A DNA stretch of 18,642 nt from NCBI GenBank assembly GCA_910586675.1, contig CAJUJO010000031.1, positions 1-18,642 on the forward strand, given 5' to 3'. This DNA is from an uncultured Christensenellaceae bacterium. GTDB lineage: Bacteria > Bacillota > Clostridia > Christensenellales > Borkfalkiaceae. This document shows, piece after piece, positions 12,220 through 18,642 of the stretch. The first letter of the stretch is position 1. Every line of letters begins with the position of its first letter. Made by a program: the position numbers and the translations under genes. The notes below the pieces were generated by a model that saw nothing but the letters and a program-made list of their open reading frames with translations, did no database searches and had not been told where the DNA came from.

Positions 12220-13876
12220 CAAGGTACAACGTCTCGTTTTGAGCGACGAATTCCTGCTCGACAGCGCGGACAAGCGCTTGCAGGAGGGGGACTATCTCGG
12301 CGCGCTCACCATGCTGAATAAGCGCGCGAAGATGTACGAGCCGAGCGCCGACGCTTCGGCGCTGTATGCCGACGTATACGAAGCGATGGAGCAATATCAC
12401 CTCGCGGCGGACGCCTGGTTCCGTTTCCTCGATACCTGCAACGAAGCGGACTTTTCAGAAGGGTACGAAGGACTCGCCGTCGCGTTCATGAACATGGGCA
12501 ACGACGTGCAGTCTGCGATATATTACCATAAGATTCTCGCCGAGGACGAAGAAATTTCCGACGAAGGCAGGGAGGCCATTTTAACGATGTTCCCGCGCGA
12601 GGAATCGCCTAAGCTCCGCCTTGTGCATGCGGAAGGCAAGCCGGACGACGATACCGACGTTTTGCACCGCGGGCTGTTTCTGTTCCGCGCAGGGGAGCTG
12701 GAAGAGGCGAAAAAGGCGCTCTCAGCAGTTGGGAAAGACAATCCCGAATATCCTTCCGCCGCGGGGCTTTCCGCCATGTGCACGCTCATGATGGGGGAGG
12801 ACGACGAAGCGGAGCGGGAATGCCGCGAACTTTTGGAACGCCATCCCGACAACGTGCAGGCGCTCACGACCTACTGCGCCGTGCTCGGCGCGCGGGAGAA
12901 CAGGGCGGAAGCGCGAAAGGTCGCCGAACGGCTCGCGGAGCTCAAAACCGATTCGACGGACGATTTATACCGCATCGCGACGGCGCTTTGCGAAACAGAG
13001 CTGGACGAAAAGGCTTACGAAACGCTCACCGTGCTCAAAGAGCGGCTGCCCTACGACAATAACGTGCTCTATTTTCATGCGGCGGCGGCTTACCGTACGG
13101 GCAGGACAGACGAAGCCGTGCAGTCGCTGGAACGCCTGTGCACCGTGTATCCGCGCGCGGCGGTTGCCGAATATTATCTCGTCCGCATGCGCGAGCTCAA
13201 AGACGGCGGCGCGCCCTTTTCCATGAATTACTATTACCGCGTTCCCGAAGAGGAATACAGGACGGTTGCGAATTTCCTGCTCACGGCGCACGCGGCGGGC
13301 GGTTCGGAGCTGGAAGAGCTATCCGCGCTCCCCGAATTGGAAGAATTTTTCCGCATCGCGTTCGACGAAATGGACGGGCGCGACGCAAAGCTGCAAATGC
13401 TTGCGGCGAAGGTCGCCGTCAAGTGCCGCTGCGACGGATTCGTGCGCGATATGCTGCTCGACTACGAGGCGGACGAGCTCGTCAAACTTGCCGTTCTGCA
13501 CGATCTGACCATGCGAAACGAGGATAATTCCTTCGGAACCGTTCTTCTGAGCGTTTACAGGGAATTTTTCACGCATAAAATCGAAATCGGCGCGCGCAAG
13601 CGCACGGCGTTCATGAAGGCGTTTGCGGACGTATATTCCAAATTCGCAGTCATGAACGAGGAAAACGAAGAAAAAATCGTGAACGCGGCGGAAGACGTAT
13701 ATCACACGCTCGCGCAGGCGGAAGCGTGGGACTGTATGGATGAGCGCGCGGCGCTTGCTTCCGTCATCTACCGCGAAGCGCGCCTTCCCAAGGGCGAGCG
13801 CTCGGTGGAAGATGCGGCGAAGCTGTTCGACGCCAACGTCAACACGGTAAAGGAAATACTCAATTTCGTCATCTGA
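12206..13876 (+). CDS. TPR-repeat protein, 556 aa
   Basis: A soluble protein built mainly of helical pairs of TPR type, for example LQEGDYLGALTMLNKRA, GLFLFRAGELEEAKKALSAV, MMGEDDEAERECRELLERHP and AYRTGRTDEAVQSLERL. These span roughly residues 20-330. The C-terminal 220 residues are helical without clear repeats and end in a short HTH-like stretch (SVEDAAKLFDANVNTVKEILNFVI). Such proteins usually act as scaffolds, but the partner is not evident. GGGGAG (12195-12200) lies 5 nt before the ATG at 12206; an earlier in-frame ATG at 12176 lacks a site and adds only a non-family tail. It overlaps hslO and precedes a second helical-repeat gene, suggesting the two work together. Confidence 0.85.
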   Translation: MKRDNKVQRLVLSDEFLLDSADKRLQEGDYLGALTMLNKRAKMYEPSADASALYADVYEAMEQYHLAADAWFRFLDTCNEADFSEGYEGLAVAFMNMGNDVQSAIYYHKILAEDEEISDEGREAILTMFPREESPKLRLVHAEGKPDDDTDVLHRGLFLFRAGELEEAKKALSAVGKDNPEYPSAAGLSAMCTLMMGEDDEAERECRELLERHPDNVQALTTYCAVLGARENRAEARKVAERLAELKTDSTDDLYRIATALCETELDEKAYETLTVLKERLPYDNNVLYFHAAAAYRTGRTDEAVQSLERLCTVYPRAAVAEYYLVRMRELKDGGAPFSMNYYYRVPEEEYRTVANFLLTAHAAGGSELEELSALPELEEFFRIAFDEMDGRDAKLQMLAAKVAVKCRCDGFVRDMLLDYEADELVKLAVLHDLTMRNEDNSFGTVLLSVYREFFTHKIEIGARKRTAFMKAFADVYSKFAVMNEENEEKIVNAAEDVYHTLAQAEAWDCMDERAALASVIYREARLPKGERSVEDAAKLFDANVNTVKEILNFVI

Positions 13877-13897
13877 CGGAATAAGCGGGAGGATACC

Positions 13898-14734
13898 ATG
13901 AAAAAGCTGATCGACTTCGACGGCATGTTCGACGAAAAACTCGCCGAATATATGGAAGAAAATGCGGGAAAATATACGGAAAAGCAGTGGGAAGCGATGA
14001 TCCCGAAGCTGTATAAAAAATTCGGGGATACCTATGTGAAGAGCGCGGAGAACACGCCGAAAGGGTATTACGCCGCGATGGACGACGAAGAGCTTACCGA
14101 AACGCTGGTCCGCCATACGCGGGAGAACGTGCCCGTCTCCGATTTTTTATGCCGAGAATTGGAAAACAGAAAGCCCGACTCTCTTCTGGGGCTGTTAAAG
14201 AGCGGCGACGAGCAGCTCCTTTCGTTCGCCGTCAATCTCGTCGGAAGCTTCCCAAAAGCCTTTCCCGCATATTTCGAGATTCTTGCGGGTGAATACGACG
14301 GGGACATCAAGGACGCCGTCGCCGATCAGCTCAAAGCAGGCGCGGACGACGCCAAGGAGCGCGCGCTCGAACTGTACGGAAAGGGCGTGCAGCGTGAGTT
14401 TATGTTGGAAATTCTTTCCCGCAGCAGCGTCGGGGACGACCGCGTGTTCGATATTCTCTTGAAAGAGTTTCGTTCCACTCCCGACGAAATCCCCATGCAC
14501 GCGAGCTATCTCGCCGCCTACGGCGACGAGCGGGCGCTTCCCGTTTTGCTCGACTATATCGACCGCGACGACGTAAATTATCTGGAATTTCAGGAATTGA
14601 AATACGCGATCGAAGCGCTCGGTGGAGAGTATACGCGCCCGCGCGACTTTTCGGACGATGCGTATTTCATCGAAATCGCCCGTCAGTCGCAGCTTCCCGC
14701 GGAGTTTCCCGAAGAAAAGAAGAGCGACGCGTAA
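13898..14734 (+). CDS. HEAT-like alpha-helical repeat protein, 278 aa
   Basis: An acidic soluble protein with helical pairs resembling HEAT/PBS-lyase repeats, such as LLSFAVNLVGSFPKAFPAYFEI, IKDAVADQLKAGADDAKERA and YLAAYGDERALPVLLDYIDR. No catalytic motif is seen. GGGAGG (13887-13892) lies 5 nt before the ATG, and the gene begins 21 nt after the TPR gene. It is likely the last gene of the cluster from 9188. A purine/pyrimidine stem at 14715-14751 overlaps its end. The function is not assignable beyond a probable protein-interaction role. Confidence 0.8.
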   Translation: MKKLIDFDGMFDEKLAEYMEENAGKYTEKQWEAMIPKLYKKFGDTYVKSAENTPKGYYAAMDDEELTETLVRHTRENVPVSDFLCRELENRKPDSLLGLLKSGDEQLLSFAVNLVGSFPKAFPAYFEILAGEYDGDIKDAVADQLKAGADDAKERALELYGKGVQREFMLEILSRSSVGDDRVFDILLKEFRSTPDEIPMHASYLAAYGDERALPVLLDYIDRDDVNYLEFQELKYAIEALGGEYTRPRDFSDDAYFIEIARQSQLPAEFPEEKKSDA

Positions 14735-14754
14735 ATTTTCCTCTTTCTTTTTTC
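14715..14754 (+). terminator. Weak terminator-like stem at the end of the helical-repeat gene
   Basis: AAAAGAAGAG (14715-14724) can pair with CTCTTTCTTTT (14741-14751, one bulge) and TTT follows. The stem is AT/purine-rich and overlaps the stop codon, so this is a low-confidence call. Confidence 0.35.
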
Positions 14755-14761
14755 ATACCTA

Positions 14762-14790
14762 TCATAATCGGACGCTTTCCGCCATATAGT
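14762..14790 (+). promoter_or_regulatory. SigE-type sporulation promoter of spoIVA
   Basis: TCATAAT (14762-14768), 14-bp spacer, CATATAGT (14783-14790). This closely fits the mother-cell SigE pattern (about TCATATT, 13-14 bp, CATACAAT) and not sigma-A. It fits the known SigE control of spoIVA. Confidence 0.7.
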
Positions 14791-14827
14791 ATTCAAGCAA
14801 GGAATAACGGCGGAGGCGTTTATTTTT

Positions 14828-16294
14828 ATGGAAAATTACAGCGTTTACGAAGACATATCCGCGCGAACGGGCGGGGAGATTTACGTAGGAGTGGTGGGAC
14901 CCGTCCGTACGGGCAAATCGACGTTTATCAAAAGATTTATGGAACAGCTCGTCATTCCGCAGGCTTCGGGCGCGAAGAAGAAGCGCATGACGGACGAACT
15001 GCCCCAGTCGGCGGCGGGTAAAACGGTCATGACGACCGAGCCAAAATTCGTTCCCGAAGAAGCCGCGGAAATTACCGTAAAAGACGCGACGGCAAAAGTC
15101 CGTCTCATCGATTGCGTCGGTTACCCCGTCGAGGGCGCGGCGGGCTTCGAGGAGGAGGGGGAACCCCGCCTCGTAAAGACGCCTTGGAGCGAGACGCCCG
15201 TTCCCTTCCATACGGCGGCGGAAGAGGGTACGCGCAAGGTCATCTGCGACCATTCCACGATAGGAATTCTCGTAACGACGGACGGCTCGGTTACGGGACT
15301 TGCACGCGAAGCCTACGAGGCGGCGGAAGAACGCGCCGCGGAAGAGCTTTCCGCAATCGGAAAGCCGTACGTCGTTCTGCTCAACTGTAAGGAGCCTGCA
15401 AGCGCGGAAGCGCTTCGCAGCCGCTTGGAAGAAAAATACGGCGTGCCCGTCGTCGCCGTCAACGCCGAAGAAATCACGGCGGAGCAAATATCCGCGGTTC
15501 TCGAAAAAATTCTTTACGAGTTCCCCGTGCTTTCCATCGACGTGGATCTGCCCGACTGGATCCGCGTGCTCGACGCGGAAAGCTCGCTCGTTTCGGAAAT
15601 CATCGCTGGCGTCCGCGCGGTCGCGCCCAAAATCAAAAAGATGAGCGATTGCGCGCTTCTGGATACGCTTTACACGGAAAGCGAACGTCTTATGCCGCCC
15701 GTCTCTTTGAAGCTGGATCCGGCGGCGGGGAAAGCCGTCTGCCGCGTGGAGGCGAAAGACGGCGCCTTTTACGAGTTGCTCGGCGAGCAGTGCGGCGAAG
15801 AAATAAAAGATGATTTTGCGCTTATGAGCTACGTCTCGTCGCTCTCCAAAGCCAAACAACTCTATCAGCGCGTGGGGCAGGCGTTTGCCGACGCGCAGGA
15901 ATACGGCTACGGCATCGTACCGCCCGAGGACGGAGAGATGAGCCTTTCCGAGCCCAAAGTCGTGAAAAAGAGCGGCAGAGTGGGAGTCAATCTTCAAGCG
16001 GATGCGCCCAGCTATCATATTATCCGCGTGGACGTGAGCGGCGAAGTCCGCCCCGCGCTCGGCAACGAGGAGCAGAGCAAGGCGTTCGTCAAGGAAATTG
16101 CCGACAATATGGCGACGGAGCCCGAACGCGCATGGAATACGAACATGTTCGGCAAGACGCTCAAAGAGATGCTGGGCGAAGAGCTGTACATCAAAAACCG
16201 CTCGATGGCGGAAAACGTGCAGAAGAAGATGCGCAAAACGGTTACGCGCATCGTAAACGAAGGGAAGGGCGGCGTCATCTGTATCCTGCTTTAA
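14828..16294 (+). CDS. spoIVA: Stage IV sporulation protein A, spore-coat morphogenetic ATPase
   Basis: SpoIVA polymerises around the forespore in the mother cell, driven by ATP hydrolysis, to form the basal layer of the coat. The 488-aa product is collinear with the family (about 492 aa). It starts with the typical IYVGVVGPVRTGKSTFIKRF, containing Walker A GPVRTGKST (24-32, Lys30), then MTTEPKFVPEEAAEI, VRLIDCVGYPVEGA (Walker B region) and ICDHSTIGILVTTDGS. The C-terminal domain ends GKGGVICILL, the expected membrane-targeting tail anchored through SpoVM. GGAGG (14812-14816) lies 11 nt before the ATG. A SigE-type promoter stands upstream and a strong terminator follows, so it appears to be a single-gene unit. 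Confidence 0.97.
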   Translation: MENYSVYEDISARTGGEIYVGVVGPVRTGKSTFIKRFMEQLVIPQASGAKKKRMTDELPQSAAGKTVMTTEPKFVPEEAAEITVKDATAKVRLIDCVGYPVEGAAGFEEEGEPRLVKTPWSETPVPFHTAAEEGTRKVICDHSTIGILVTTDGSVTGLAREAYEAAEERAAEELSAIGKPYVVLLNCKEPASAEALRSRLEEKYGVPVVAVNAEEITAEQISAVLEKILYEFPVLSIDVDLPDWIRVLDAESSLVSEIIAGVRAVAPKIKKMSDCALLDTLYTESERLMPPVSLKLDPAAGKAVCRVEAKDGAFYELLGEQCGEEIKDDFALMSYVSSLSKAKQLYQRVGQAFADAQEYGYGIVPPEDGEMSLSEPKVVKKSGRVGVNLQADAPSYHIIRVDVSGEVRPALGNEEQSKAFVKEIADNMATEPERAWNTNMFGKTLKEMLGEELYIKNRSMAENVQKKMRKTVTRIVNEGKGGVICILL

Positions 16295-16317
16295 CCGTTT
16301 CCCGTTTTAATGGTAGG

Positions 16318-16345
16318 CGGCGTCCGCAAATGCGGACGCCGTTTT
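16318..16345 (+). terminator. Terminator of spoIVA
   Basis: CGGCGTCCGCA (16318-16328) / TGCGGACGCCG (16331-16341) followed by TTTT: a very stable GC stem. Confidence 0.8.
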
Positions 16346-16417
16346 GCACGGTTTTCGGCACGATCGCGCGGAAGAACGAAAGTTTTGGGGAATTCACGGA
16401 AATTGTTTCTTCGGGGG

Positions 16418-16446
16418 TTGACATTCGGGGGTTCCGATGATATAAT
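16418..16446 (+). promoter_or_regulatory. Consensus sigma-A promoter of the 684-aa gene
   Basis: TTGACA (16418-16423), exactly 17 bp, TATAAT (16441-16446): a full consensus match, implying strong vegetative expression. The leader to the ATG at 16488 is about 35 nt. Between 16346 and 16417 nothing else is seen. Confidence 0.85.
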
Positions 16447-16487
16447 TTATCATATATTATTCATTTCATATTTTTGGACGGAACATT

Positions 16488-18542
16488 ATGTCAACGGATT
16501 ATTTGCTCGATTTTGTATGGGACACGCGTACGATCACGCTGTGTATCGTGGCGGGCGTCGTTTTGGCGGCGTTCGTCGCGCTGTGCGTTCTTCTGATTCT
16601 CGTCAAAAAACGGAGAAAGCAGAACGCGGTTTCGCAGCCTTCCGCGGCGGTGAAAGAGGAGACTTCCGAAGATAAGATCCTTCTTACAAAGCAACCCGAA
16701 GAAGCGCTTCCCGACGCTCCCGTCGCCGAAGCGGAGGAAGGGGCTGCGGAGGTTATCGCGGAGGCGGCGGAAGAGGAAGACGAACCCGATTCGGAGGAAG
16801 AGCTCCGCGAAGAAGCGCAAAGGGAACCTGTTCGCGTCATCATCAGGAACAACCGGTTCGTCAACGTCCGCTATGACAGGAGTTTTACGGCACGGCTTTT
16901 TCAGAGCAGCGAAAAGACGAAGAGTTATTATACGCAAATTAAGAACGAACTGATTGCGTGCGGTGCGAAATCGCGTATCAGTTGGCGGCACGAAACCTTC
17001 CGAATCGGCAGAAAACTGGTCGCCATGATGTGCATACGCGGCAAGACGCTCTATTTATATTTGGCGCTTGATCCGGCCGATTACGCAGAATCCAAATATC
17101 TCGTGAACGACGTTTCCGACAAGAATAAATACCGCAGCGTTCCTTGTTTATACCGCATTAAGAACGACCGCCGTTGCCGTTACGCAAAGGAGCTGATTGT
17201 CGCGCTCGGTATGGAAAAGAAGGAAATCGAAGCGGTCGATTACGGTGCGGATTATCCCTATTCGGAAACTTCCGTGCTCGTTATGCGCGGTTTAATCAAA
17301 ATCGTGGAAGTTGCCGACGAAGAGGAAGTCGCTCCCGAAGAGGACGACGATACCGACCTTTCGGAAGAAGAAGCGGAAATAACGGAAGATTCCGATGCAA
17401 AAACGGAAGTAGCCGCTTCCGCCGCGGCGGAAGCGGCTGAAGCGGAAGAGGACGAACCCGACACGGTTGAAGAGCTCCTCGAAGAAGCGGACCGCGAACC
17501 GATCCGAATCATCAGGCGCGATAACCATTTTATCAGTATCCGCTACGACAAGAGCTTTACGGCGCGGCTCATTCAGAGCAGCGAGAAGAACAAGGATTAT
17601 TATACGCAAATCAAGAACGAGCTGATCGCGCACGGCGCGAAGCCGCGTATCAGCTGGCGGCAGGAGAGCTTCCGCGTGGGCAGGAAAACGGTCGCAATGA
17701 TGCGAATGCGCGGTAAAACGCTTTATTTGTATCTCGCATTGAATCCCGCTGATTACGTCGGTAGCAAGTATCTTATCAACGACGTTTCGGAAAAGAACAA
17801 ATACCGCGATATTCCCTGTTTGTACCGCATCAAAAACGACCGCCGCTGCCGCTATGCAAAGGAATTGATCGCGGCGCTCGGGCTTGAAAGGACGGAGACC
17901 GAGGCGGTGAATTTCGGCGCGGACTACCCGTATGAGGAGACGGAGCCGCTCGTGCTTCGCGGGCTTATCAAGCTCGTGGAAACGACGACGTTCAACGCCG
18001 AAGCCGCTCCCGCAATCGCTGCCGAAGAAGAAATCGGGATTCCTGCGGAAACAGTCGCCGAAGAACCCGCAGAAGAGCGGGAAGAACCCGCTGAACAGCC
18101 CGTAGAAGAGATTGCCGAAGCGCCTGCGGAGGAGCCGGAAGAAATTCGGGAACCCGAACCGGAACCCGCTCCCGAACCGGAACCCGCTCCCGAACCGGAA
18201 CCCGAACCCGTCGGAATAAAGGCGGCGGAAGTGAAAGAGCTTATGGCGGACGAAGCGGCAAAACAGCTCGTGGAAGACTGCGCGCATTATTCCGATAAGA
18301 CGAAGCCTGCGGTCGTGAACGTAGATACGCTCGGCGAATACTTCAAGGACGGCGAGCGCGTAACGCTGGAAGAAATGCGCAGCCGCATTCCTTATCTCAG
18401 CGCAAAGACGACCTATGTCAAGATTCTTGCGCGCGGCAGCCTCAATAAGTCGCTGGAAGTGGAAGCGGATGATTTCTCGCTCGATGCAATCAAAATGATC
18501 GCGCTCGCGGGCGGAAAGATTTACCGCAAGCGCACCCGTTAA
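16488..18542 (+). CDS. Membrane-anchored protein with duplicated domain and uL15-like C terminus
   Basis: A 684-aa protein: one transmembrane helix (about 16-39) followed by KKRRK, so the rest should face the cytosol; an acidic linker; repeat 1 (97-274); a second acidic linker; repeat 2 (321-498); a Glu/Pro-rich region (about 500-575, with EPEPAP repeats); and a C-terminal domain (about 605-682). The two repeats align without gaps and are about three-quarters identical by eye. Shared cores are QSSEK..YYTQIKNELI, GKTLYLYLAL and CLYRIKNDRRCRYAKELI. The C-terminal part (VVNVDTLGEYFKDGERVTLEE, KSLEVEADDFSLDAIKMIALAGG) resembles the C terminus of ribosomal protein uL15. I recall the repeat domain from uncharacterised Firmicutes proteins but know no function. 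The ribosome site (GGACGG, about 16475-16480) is weak. A paralogous-domain role at ribosome or RNA is inference only. Confidence 0.85.
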   Translation: MSTDYLLDFVWDTRTITLCIVAGVVLAAFVALCVLLILVKKRRKQNAVSQPSAAVKEETSEDKILLTKQPEEALPDAPVAEAEEGAAEVIAEAAEEEDEPDSEEELREEAQREPVRVIIRNNRFVNVRYDRSFTARLFQSSEKTKSYYTQIKNELIACGAKSRISWRHETFRIGRKLVAMMCIRGKTLYLYLALDPADYAESKYLVNDVSDKNKYRSVPCLYRIKNDRRCRYAKELIVALGMEKKEIEAVDYGADYPYSETSVLVMRGLIKIVEVADEEEVAPEEDDDTDLSEEEAEITEDSDAKTEVAASAAAEAAEAEEDEPDTVEELLEEADREPIRIIRRDNHFISIRYDKSFTARLIQSSEKNKDYYTQIKNELIAHGAKPRISWRQESFRVGRKTVAMMRMRGKTLYLYLALNPADYVGSKYLINDVSEKNKYRDIPCLYRIKNDRRCRYAKELIAALGLERTETEAVNFGADYPYEETEPLVLRGLIKLVETTTFNAEAAPAIAAEEEIGIPAETVAEEPAEEREEPAEQPVEEIAEAPAEEPEEIREPEPEPAPEPEPAPEPEPEPVGIKAAEVKELMADEAAKQLVEDCAHYSDKTKPAVVNVDTLGEYFKDGERVTLEEMRSRIPYLSAKTTYVKILARGSLNKSLEVEADDFSLDAIKMIALAGGKIYRKRTR
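16776..17309 (+). repeat. Intragenic tandem duplication, copy 1 (534 bp)
   Basis: Encodes residues 97-274 of the 684-aa protein. Copy 2 lies 672 bp downstream at 17448-17981. Protein similarity is gap-free; DNA copies differ at many third positions, so the duplication is old. Confidence 0.9.
17448..17981 (+). repeat. Intragenic tandem duplication, copy 2 (534 bp)
   Basis: Encodes residues 321-498. Both copies start at an EDEPD acidic motif and end with GLIK(I/L)VE. Confidence 0.9.
18156..18209 (+). repeat. 18-bp minisatellite coding for EPEPAP
   Basis: The unit GAACCGGAACCCGCTCCC occurs at 18156-18173 and 18174-18191, with a diverged third unit at 18192-18209. It is in frame, so unit number can change without breaking the gene. 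Confidence 0.85.
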
Positions 18543-18561
18543 AACGGATGGAATGAGCTTC

Positions 18562-18593
18562 AAAATCCCGCGTCCCGCGGGATTTTATTTTTT
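18562..18593 (+). terminator. Terminator of the 684-aa gene
   Basis: AAAATCCCGCG (18562-18572) / CGCGGGATTTT (18576-18586), loop TCC, followed by ATTTTTTG. Confidence 0.85.
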
Positions 18594-18594
18594 G

Positions 18595-18626
18595 TATAAC
18601 GAAAACCACGCGATAGTCGCGTGGTT
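18595..18626 (-). terminator. Terminator of a converging gene beyond the right edge
   Basis: AACCACGCGA (18604-18613) / TCGCGTGGTT (18617-18626) with loop TAG. The T stretch (TTTTCGTT) lies on the minus-strand side only, so it should end a minus-strand transcript entering from beyond 18642. Confidence 0.6.
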
Positions 18627-18642
18627 CAAAAGAGGTTAACCG

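Noticed and set aside
17292..18563. 423-aa open frame on the minus strand of the 684-aa gene, and similar long antisense frames over the TPR, spoIVA and asd genes
   Set aside because: They are shadows of GC-rich coding DNA: low-complexity Phe/Arg-rich translations, no ribosome sites, and clear family proteins on the opposite strand.

Overview
The window looks like chromosomal DNA of a spore-forming, fairly GC-rich member of the Clostridia (Bacillota). The evidence is a spoIVA homologue behind a plausible SigE-type promoter, a lysine riboswitch ahead of asd-dapA-dapB, an Hsp33 gene, intrinsic terminators throughout, and a codon bias toward GCG/GTG/CTC in the core genes. Genus cannot be fixed from sequence alone; an uncultured gut Clostridia lineage is my inference.

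Positions 1-1700 carry a tRNA-Thr(GGU) remnant without a T arm at the left edge and a family-3 aldehyde dehydrogenase on the minus strand. The dehydrogenase promoter lies so close to its ATG that the mRNA may be leaderless. Positions 1700-5330 are a visibly AT-richer accessory island. It holds two tRNA genes, tRNA-Ala(CGC) and tRNA-Val(CAC). Each is followed by its own terminator, a copy of the same 39-nt repeat, a promoter, a short protein gene (81 aa; a frameshifted XRE regulator) and a similar 13-bp-stem terminator. Between the tRNA-Ala and the first small gene lie about 700 nt of hairpin-rich DNA without a convincing gene, including a nested inverted repeat of 186 nt. A small ORF and a lipoprotein of unknown function sit between the two units.

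Positions 5330-6090 carry two tandem sigma-A-like promoters, a long leader, a 64-aa ferredoxin-like protein and, directly behind it, the broken 3' end of a sugar O-acetyltransferase gene. Positions 6090-9160 are the minus-strand lysine operon: promoter, lysine riboswitch with terminator, asd, dapA, dapB. Positions 9160-14760 run in plus from a back-to-back promoter: a six-TM membrane protein, a class I methyltransferase, hslO (Hsp33), a TPR protein and an alpha-helical repeat protein, tightly spaced or overlapping and probably co-transcribed. Next come spoIVA with its own promoter and terminator, and a 684-aa membrane-anchored cytosolic protein with two tandem copies of a roughly 178-aa domain, a Glu/Pro-rich linker and a C-terminal segment resembling the end of ribosomal protein uL15. 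The window closes with its terminator and a hairpin that would end a converging gene beyond the edge.

The least explained parts are the structured noncoding block with the duplicated tRNA-anchored architecture (1729-5326) and the duplicated-domain uL15-like membrane protein (16488-18542). Everything here is by eye; no database search, folding calculation or composition count was run.
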